A stretch of DNA of 64,000 bases from Aulostomus chinensis. Lineage: Eukaryota > Chordata > Actinopteri > Syngnathiformes > Aulostomidae. Location: positions 30,820,041-30,884,040 of the forward strand of contig JBBMOA010000006.1 of assembly GCA_037954235.1 (NCBI GenBank), written 5' to 3'. This document shows, one piece after another, positions 56,885-64,000 of this stretch (its first letter is position 1; each line of letters opens with the position of its first letter). The notes beneath the pieces are model-generated. The model saw only the letters and a list, made by a program, of their open reading frames with translations, searched no databases and was not told the DNA's origin. The translations under genes were made by a program, and so were the position numbers.

Positions 56885-59320
56885 ACGTTTTTTTTAATTT
56901 AATGTTTTTATTTCACAACACATAATACACAGCACATCACGCACTATTTACAAATGAACTGTAATTTACAAAGAAAAAATATTCAGGGTATCTCTGATAA
57001 GTTCATATCATAAATCATATAATTCCTAAGGCTTCACATATTTGCATAGTTTTGATTGCTTTTTGGTTCTTCTTGAGTCCTGTCAGTGTCCCAATGTAAT
57101 ATATATATAATATATAATATAAAAAGGTTGAACAAAAAAATCACTTTGCATTCAAAACTTCTCTCAAAGTACAAAATCATGTCTTTTATATTAAATATTG
57201 GTTCCCATTCGGTCTTTCACAAATCTCTCCAAATCCATCCAGAACAGTTGAACGTAAGGACGATGGTAAAATTAATGAATCTCAGTTTCTGGTTCAGTTT
57301 TACAAAGTACACACATTTCATCCATTCCTCTAAATCTTGACAGTATTTTTTGACTGGGTAAACCCTATGAACAATTTTAGATGAGACTTCTCTTGTCTTA
57401 TTGGTGACACAGTATATTTTTATTTATAGTCCATACTAATTTCCATTAAATGTTTGGAATTTTTGCTTCCCAGAAAGCCTTAATAGAGGGAATTGATGTT
57501 TCCTGATGCAGTGGCTGTTCCACTTCCTATCGGTTAGGGTTGAGCCTCCCAGCGTTGTGGCCGATGTGAACTGAAGACCTCCATCTAAGGGTTCACGTCC
57601 CTGGACCAGACTCAAAATCCCTGAAGGCATCGCATCAAAGACAGTAGCTATTCCTTTGGAGTAACTGGAATCCCATATTTTCCTAAAAATTCTGTGTACG
57701 ACAATAAATTTCCATCTCTATTTAACAATTGTGTCACCATCAAGATATCTCACATATTTCAGTTGAATTGGCAGGTTTGTCCTTCAAAGGAAAAAGGTCA
57801 CATTTCTTGACATTAATTCTCAAACCTGATACATGAGAGACGACATTCAGACAGTCTAAGGCTTTTTTCACTTCACGTTCATGTTGTAAAAAGATCGTCG
57901 CGTCGTCTGCCAGTTGACAGCACTTCCATCCAATCCTATACCTCTAAAGCGACAGTTCTTAATATATAAAGCCATCGTTTGCGTGATTGATAAAAATAGA
58001 AAGGGGGCAATAGGATCTCCTTGTGTAATCCCTCTGCCGATAGTGAATCCAGGTGTGGTCCCAGATGGTAACTTTATTGAACCCTTACAACCCACTTATC
58101 AAGTCTGAAGTGCTCGTTTAAAATGATCACCAAATCCAAAGAAATCCGATGTATTAAACCAAAAGGTAGGCCGACCGTGTCAAAGGCTTTGTAAAAATCC
58201 CCCAACAAAATGAAACTACTGTCAGGGAGTAATTCCTTAGAATCAGTTCGTCTAGAATCAGGCCGATGTTATTGGAGACATGTCTTCCTTTTGTGACGCC
58301 TGACTGACATTCATCAATGATTGTATGGAGGCAGGGCTTTCATCTCTGAGAGAATATCAAAGACCTTAATTTAGCTTCGTTAGTTATCAGGGTTATTGCT
58401 CTCCGATTTTCAATTTTTAAAGCATCTTTACTTGGCTTTGGGTTAAAGAAATAAGACCTTGCGACATGGTTGCAGGCATCCTTCCAAGTCAGTTGCCTCC
58501 TTGAAAAACCCTAAAAGAAATTCTAAAATGTCCTCCTGAAATACTTTATAAACGTCACTCCATCGGTACCTGGTGACTTATTGCCTTTTGATTTAGAGAT
58601 ACATAATTTAATTTCATAGAATGTGATCTTTCCATCACACATCTTTTTAGATTCCTCACCTGTAGATTTTGCATTTTGCTTCATAAATAAGAAAGAACCT
58701 GCATCATCGACATAATCATGTCTTTTATGCAGTAATTCATAGAATTTTGTAACAAAATGCTCGATCTCGTTGGGCTCCTCTGTAATCCGGTCATTCATAT
58801 TCAACTTAACCAAGGAGGACATTTCAACATTTCTTTTTTCCAGATTGAAGAAGTCTTTTGTGCTCTTCTCCCGCTCTTCTAACCATTTTCTCCTCCCTAT
58901 CTGAGGTCCAACTGGAGGTGCGACATCTTCCAATGATCCTTGTCTTGGTGACCCCAGTTTTCCTTCCCATGTATTGCAATAATTTCTTTAATAATATTAT
59001 CTTCTTTTACTTTTTGCACTGTCTTCACTTCTCTGAAGAGCCACTTTCCTCATGTCATATTTGCTTTGTTCCAACAGTCCTGAATTCACAATTATTCAAA
59101 AACTGTTCATCTTTTAGGAGCATATTGTTGAATTTCCAGTAACAAAGTTTTGGTTTGCTTCCTCCCGCTGTCACTCAGGTTTATTGGTATATAAATTAAG
59201 TTGTGGTCTGTGGGGACTGACGGTTCTATTTTTACATCCAGAATTTGGATGCAACGTTCTGAGCGTTGGAAGGACGTGAGAACATCCTTGTGACGTGGAT
59301 ATTCGCCCGCCATGATTCCT
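56885..59320 (-). mobile_element. Degenerate L1/Tx1-like LINE (endonuclease end and reverse transcriptase)
   Basis: Minus-strand frames give, in order: the endonuclease end (PSVPTDHNLIYIPINL, 59107-59313) then WKFNNMLLKDEQF; the RT entry (ISKSKGNKSPGTDGVTF, 58523-58933); KGRHVSNNIGLILDE near 58260; the RT palm GITQGDPIAPFLFLSITQTM (57868-58095); and, one frame over, the catalytic box LADDATIFL near 57895-57920 followed by GLRINVKKCDLF. Order and motifs are those of an L1/Tx1-clade non-LTR element. Stops and frameshifts break it, and the 5' part is missing. Confidence 0.85.
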
Positions 59321-59374
59321 GGAAAAGTCAGTTTGGGAGAAACTGTCTGCTGGAGAAGAGCATAACTAGTAGTT

Positions 59375-59445
59375 GTATAAGTGGTAGTAGCATGGGTAGT
59401 ATGAGTAGTATATGTAGTAGTAGTAGTAGTAGTAGTAGTATGAGC
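59375..59445. repeat. GTA/TAG trinucleotide microsatellite
   Basis: (GTA)n with interruptions (TAGTAGCATGGGTAG, TATATG) at the left edge of the LINE. Confidence 0.85.
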
Positions 59446-59508
59446 TGTCTATCCATCTTTATTCAACCCTAATCAGGAAAAAAGACCAACACTGATATAA
59501 AGAACATC

Positions 59509-59514
59509 TTTATT
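59509..59514 (-). terminator. ctu1: Polyadenylation signal of ctu1
   Basis: TTTATT on the plus strand (AATAAA on the minus strand), about 370 nt past the ctu1 stop. A second copy lies at 59458-59463. Confidence 0.5.
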
Positions 59515-59880
59515 GAATATTTGTTTATAAAAGTTGATGGAATGTGGCTGAGGTGATCACGTCCCCCCAGACCCCTCCCTCTCCCAGCTCTCTCTCTCTT
59601 TCTCTCCCCCTCTCTGTCTGTCTGCCTGTAGTCCAGATCACCTGATACGCGAGTCCCTCAGCTGAACCCAAACACCGGGATGGCCCGCGTGTCTCAGGTG
59701 AGCAGCGGTGAACAGGTTTCCTGAGCTGTGGCGATGCTTCACTCTGAATCTTCCTGAATTGAAAAAATTTCATTAAATGTTCAATAAATATTCAGGGGAA
59801 CAAGAGGTTTGAGTTCGCTGGACTGGTTTTAGAAACAGACTTGTGGTTTTTAAAGTCCTGCGAGTCTGAAGGGGCGTCCA

Positions 59881-60986
59881 TCAGAAGTCAGCGGCCTTCA
59901 GCTTCCTCTCCTCCCTCTCCGTCAGCGGCTGCTTGGAGAGGAGCTTCTCGTGCAGCCGGTGGTGTTTGCCGATGCCGAGCCTCGGCAGGCCTCGGTTCAG
60001 ACCCTCGAGCAGCACGCAGGACTTACACAGCGCCTGGCTGGAGATGTAGCCACACCTGCTGCAGGTGCCCTGCACCGGCATCTTCACCCCATCCCGCACT
60101 GACAGGTTCTCCCCTGAGTGGATGATGTCCATGATGGCGCTGGGACGCACGCTCTCCAGGTCCTTGAGGAAGGTTCTTGCATAGCCGCGATAAGCGTTGG
60201 GGGAGTAGATGCACTCGGTGGAGAAGTAGTCCAACTTCTTAAAATAAGCATACAACACAATCTCCTTCTCGTAGGCGTACTTCATTGGCTTGCAGCGCGG
60301 CACCACGGCGTCGCCTTCGCTGGCCGTGGAGATGGCGGTGCAGCGGCGCAGACGGGCGATGTCACCTCGCAAGACATTCATCAGAATCGTTTCTGCCACG
60401 TCATCAGCATTGTGACCTGAAACACACGAGCAGCCACTGTTCCCAACGTGTTGTCTGCTGTCAGAGCCTGAGCGAGAGGAGACCTCTTACCTGTGCAGAT
60501 CTTGTCCACCTTCAGCATGACGGCCCCTCGGTCCAGCGCCTGGCGTCTGAACACTCCACAGAAGGTGCAGTTGTTTTTTAGTCCCACCTGCTTGACTATG
60601 GCGTCCATAGTCCAGCCGTACAGCTCCTCGTAGGAGACGATCTTCAGAGGGAGCTCGTACTGTTGCTGGTTCCTCTTCACCGTCTCCAGGGAGTCGTCTC
60701 GATACCCGGTGATTCCCTCGTCCACAGACAGCAGCATCAGCTCCAGGCCGTAGCTGTAGCGCTCGTTCAGGAGCTTCATCACGTGAGCCAGCACCGTGGA
60801 GTCTTTCCCACCGGAGGCAGCGATGCCCACCGTCTCTCCGCGTCTGAACAGCTTGGCTGTGACGATGGTCTGATGCACCTCCTCCTCAAAGGCCCAGAAG
60901 AAGCAGTCCTTGCACAGCGAGTGGCCGGTTTTAGGACGCTTCAGCACGGCGCGCTTGTCAGAGCAGCTGCTGCACAGGACGGGCAT
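59881..60986 (-). CDS. ctu1: Cytoplasmic tRNA 2-thiolation protein 1 (Ncs6/ATPBD3)
   Basis: Two minus-strand exons, 60491-60986 and 59881-60416 (TGA), join in phase at the ICTG|HNADD glycine codon to give 343 residues. The N-terminal zinc motif CSSCSDKRA...CKDC is followed by the PP-loop ATP-pyrophosphatase signature ASGGKDSTVL, then CTFCGVFRR, ICTGHNADDVAET and a C-terminal zinc motif CSRCGYISSQALCKSC. With Ctu2 it thiolates the wobble uridine U34 of Lys, Glu and Gln tRNAs, using sulfur relayed by Urm1. I chose the ATG at 60986 because MPVLCSSC is the family start; the frame remains open further upstream. The C-terminus LKAADF is typical. Confidence 0.96.
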
Positions 60987-62340
60987 GATGGCTGCTGGAG
61001 GGAGATGAAGCACCGGTGAGTACTGATGAGCTCTGACCACACTACAGTACCATTCCAAAGACGCCTGTCACTTCATCAGGTTTGTCGTTTGTTTGTGGAG
61101 AACAAGCTGGAACTTAGAACTTAAGAGTTGACGCTAGAGAAGGGATCTCGGATCAGGAACGTCGGAGTCGTCGTTTCTACGCCGGCTGACGTCACTCAAC
61201 CAAACCGTGGATGGAACGCCACACACGTTAGGAGGCTTTAGTGCCTCGGTGAATATTAGCTGCTGTCTTTGATTAAAGTTCATGATGTCACCTTCAACAC
61301 CAACGACGACCAGGATCAGACCTGAGAAATCGCAGATCAGAACCAACCAACCAGCTTCACCTCAGGCTCCTTTCTGTACAGTTTGGAGTGTGAAAATGCC
61401 AAAGAGCAGAAAAACTGAAAGCCCAGGTTTCTCATGGATAATTTAGTTTTTTTGTTGAGTTGTTATTTTGGATGCGTTTCTCCAAGGCTGAGACATTTGC
61501 TAGCATGACGTCTGAGCGCTCCAATAAACCCCAAAAGAACCTTTTCATGATAAAAATTCTATCACAACTGATACTTTGTGCTGGTCGAACTATGACGTCC
61601 AGGGATGATGACGTAGGCAGGTTTACGTGACATCATTATTCACTGCACGTCAGACGTGTCTCCTCATTTCACGCTGGTAGTAAACTGTTGTTTTGGCACC
61701 AACAACAACCAAGACACCATTTCTGGTCGATATAACGCCCAATTTAGATGAGCAGTTCATGCAACCAGCTGTCCCACAATGCAACGCGGCGCAGGAGCGT
61801 GTGGTTTGATCAAACTACAGTGTTATCCGCCTGTCGAGGCGTTCTGGAGGACGCCGGCGGCGGCGGAACCGCTTGGAACCGAGCTGCGGCCGGTTGGCAC
61901 AAGCCCTGGAGGCTGCAGTCCAGCTAGCTTAGCTAACACCAGCTAGCTTAGTAAACACCAGGTAGAGAGACCGGACTCGTTTATTTTAGAAGATGCTTTC
62001 CTACCAGGCTTCCGTAGAAGCGACGTCTGGGATGTGTCTCGAGTGGTGGAACGATGCAAAACAATTTTTTTTTAAAATGACGTTTAGTAGTTTAACAACC
62101 TAGGAAGTCAGCGGGCAGCAGCATGTTAGCCTGCTAGCATGTTGGTGTCTCGATGTGACGTCAGTCAGCTCTTCTTTGGCAGAAGCAGTTCCCTGTAGCG
62201 CGCCCTACCGGCCTGGCAGGCCCCGGTTGATAATGACGTAACCGTTATCGCGTGCGTTATCTACTCTCAGGTGAAGAGTTTGATGGAGAACTGGCAGAGA
62301 GGCTGAAAGACATTCACGTGACTGAGTGACATATGAGCAA
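60987..62340. other. Intergenic region between ctu1 and crybb2
   Basis: No gene was recognised. It is moderately CpG-rich around 61780-61900 and has a tandem AGCTAGCTTAG motif at 61921-61960. Probably it is the ctu1 promoter side plus the crybb2 downstream flank. Confidence 0.45.
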
Positions 62341-62346
62341 GAAGGA

Positions 62347-62352
62347 TTTATT
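62347..62352 (-). terminator. crybb2: Polyadenylation signal of crybb2
   Basis: TTTATT on the plus strand (AATAAA on the minus strand), about 130 nt past the crybb2 stop, matching the short 3' UTRs of crystallin genes. Confidence 0.65.
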
Positions 62353-62478
62353 GGTTTGCTTCAAAAGTCGTCACTGCTGCAACAATAGGTAGACCTGCCA
62401 AATACAGTTGGGTATGGATGAGGGCCTGGGGGGCACGTCTGCAGAGGTCAAGGTTCATAATATGGAGGAATCACAAGC

Positions 62479-63655
62479 TTAGTTGACAGGGTGAAAAGCA
62501 CCCCTCTGATGCCACTGCATGTCTCTGATGCGCCGAACCGACTGGATCTGGGGGATCTGGGCTCCGAAGTCCATGCTGTCCTTATACTCCCCCTTTTCAA
62601 ACAGGTACTGGTAGCCTCTGTAGCCAGGATACTGATAGCCCACCCACCTGGTGCGCCAGGGGCACAGAGAGGAAGAGCAGGTGAGGGTTACAGGCTAAAG
62701 GACAGTGAGAAGAGGCGGGAAGCAGCTGGAAGAAGGACTCACGTGCCACTCTGGACCCGGACCGAGGAGACCTTCTCCTGGTAGCCGTGAGCGTGGAAGC
62801 TGGGGACGTCGTCATCTATGATCTCTATCTTCTTCCCTGCAAAGCTGGGGTTTTCATAAAGGACAATCTTGTGCTCCTGGCTGTCCTGGGAGAAGAAGGA
62901 AGCATTAACCTGGTGGGTGGTGGTGTAGGGGGCTGATGGGGGTTGAGAGAAGGGGGCTGCTCTTACCACTTTAATTGGGCGGAATGCAACAATGGTGTCA
63001 CTGCGCCTGCTGTTGGTCCAGGAGTCCCAGCGAGGATACTCCCCCTTCTCAAACACATACTGCTCGCCCTTGCAGTCGGCCTGCTCGTATCCCACCCATC
63101 TGAGTCAGAGAGACGGACGGAGGGGTGAGCTCGGAGCGGGGGCACCGGTCGGAACATAAAGCTGGTGTAGTCTGCTTCCCACATTGTTCTCTCCCCCGCA
63201 TCCCTCACCCATTGACAGAGATACCCCCCCCCCCCCCAGCCAGCCCCTCTATCTGCTCTGACACTGCGGCTCTGTGTGTCCAGTTGTCAGTTCTTTTCTA
63301 GGATTCTGTCTGTCTCGGACCCACACTCACGGTCCACAAAGCACCAGTATGGAGCCCACTTTCTCCACGCCTGCTTCCTGGAGGTTGTTACAGGGACCAG
63401 TCAGCTCATGGCAGCGTCCCTGGAAGTTTTCCTGCTCATAGATGATCAGCTGTGTGCCGAAAGTGGGAGAGGAGAGGCAGAAAGTGTTAGAGGATGTGTT
63501 TGCGTCTGCGAAACCAGGAGGGATTCACGGGTGTTTGGAGTCTCCGAGGACAAAACTGGGGCTCTAGTGGGTTTGTGCTTGTCTGCCTTCACCTTAAATG
63601 CACTGGTGCCTGGCTGCTGCTGCTTGGATGCAGGGTTCTGGTGGTCTGTGGCCAT
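62479..63655 (-). CDS. crybb2: Beta-B2 crystallin, lens structural protein
   Basis: Five coding minus-strand exons join in phase to 208 residues: 63593-63655 (MATDHQNPASKQQQPG), 63331-63449, 62967-63099, 62743-62885 and 62479-62647 (TAA). One Greek-key motif per exon is visible in exons 2-5: LIIYEQENFQGRCHEL, WVGYEQADCKGEQYVFEKGEY, KIVLYENPSFAGKKIEI and WVGYQYPGYRGYQYLFEKGEY. The connecting peptide FRPIKVDSQEHK and the end RDMQWHQRGAFHPVN match beta-B2 rather than beta-B1 crystallin. It is a lens protein that forms dimers and hetero-oligomers with other beta crystallins. The first coding exon starts at acceptor TTTGCAG|TTTCATCC (upper edge 63680). Confidence 0.97.
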
Positions 63656-63979
63656 AGTGAACGGATCGGCAAGGATGAAACTGCAAAGAAACACAGGCAA
63701 AAGTATCTTTGTTGTTTCTGGTAAATCTGTTTGAGTCGAAGGCCTGAGCAGGTCAGTCCCACTGTCATGGGTTCCATTCATGGATAGACATGCACAGACA
63801 TTTGGATGAACACATAACCGTCCATCGCTGCTGTTCACAGCCTTCGTTCTGAGTACAGAATTATAGCAATATAACAAGGGACAAAGTTCAACGGAATTAA
63901 ATCTAAAACATGATGAAAATAAATGTTGATTAAAAAAAAAACTTTGTAAAATACAGAGTGACGGACATAAACCGCTTAC

Positions 63980-64000
63980 CAGTACCTGTCTGTGCCAGTG
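63980..64000 (-). other. crybb2: Probable noncoding first exon of crybb2, cut by the window edge
   Basis: On the minus strand GTACTG|GTAAGCGG is a strong donor at the end of the window. Crystallin beta genes have a short untranslated first exon before the ATG exon, which fits a 5' UTR exon whose start lies beyond base 64000. Confidence 0.5.

Overview
This window is teleost nuclear DNA, most likely from a compact percomorph-type genome. Reasons: spliced genes with short GT-AG introns, CA/GT microsatellites, fish-type transposon relics (PIF/Harbinger MITE, hAT, tRNA-derived SINE, L1-like LINE), and the fish lipocalin purpurin. The species cannot be fixed from sequence alone. No prokaryotic, organellar or viral genes were seen.

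I rebuilt ten protein genes by joining exons whose phases fit. From left to right they are: the 3' end of tankyrase (tnks, +, 152-1956); alpha-L-iduronidase (idua, +, 3770-9638); purpurin (rbp4l, -, 10100-11349); ATP synthase subunit e (atp5me, -, 13395-15017); the silent potassium channel subunit Kv8.2 (kcnv2, -, 17042-20171); tmem150a (+, 26353-29612); the RING-H2 ligase rnf181 (-, 32962-34484); paxillin (pxn, -, 38434-56228); the cytosolic tRNA thiolase ctu1 (-, 59881-60986); and beta-B2 crystallin (crybb2, -, 62479-63655, with a noncoding first exon at the right edge).

The genes form no operon-like system. Idua and rbp4l converge, as do tmem150a and rnf181. Rbp4l, kcnv2 and crybb2 are all eye genes by family knowledge, but nothing in the sequence shows shared control.

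Gene-poor stretches are 11.4-13.1 kb, 15.0-16.4 kb, 20.2-26.3 kb, 29.6-32.9 kb, 34.5-38.4 kb, the 10.7 kb first intron of pxn (45.6-56.2 kb) and 56.3-59.9 kb. They hold microsatellites, minisatellites and transposon relics.

The most interesting points are: a long paxillin form with three phase-0 cassette exons that add a sixth LD-like motif and a proline-rich block; a probable GC-AG intron in pxn; an 11-nt last coding exon in rbp4l; a 14-copy 53-bp minisatellite with a hairpin in each unit; a Harbinger MITE that keeps a MADF-like coding relic; a hAT remnant with a BED finger; a perfect 20-bp-stem hairpin; and an unassigned exon at 12320-12403.
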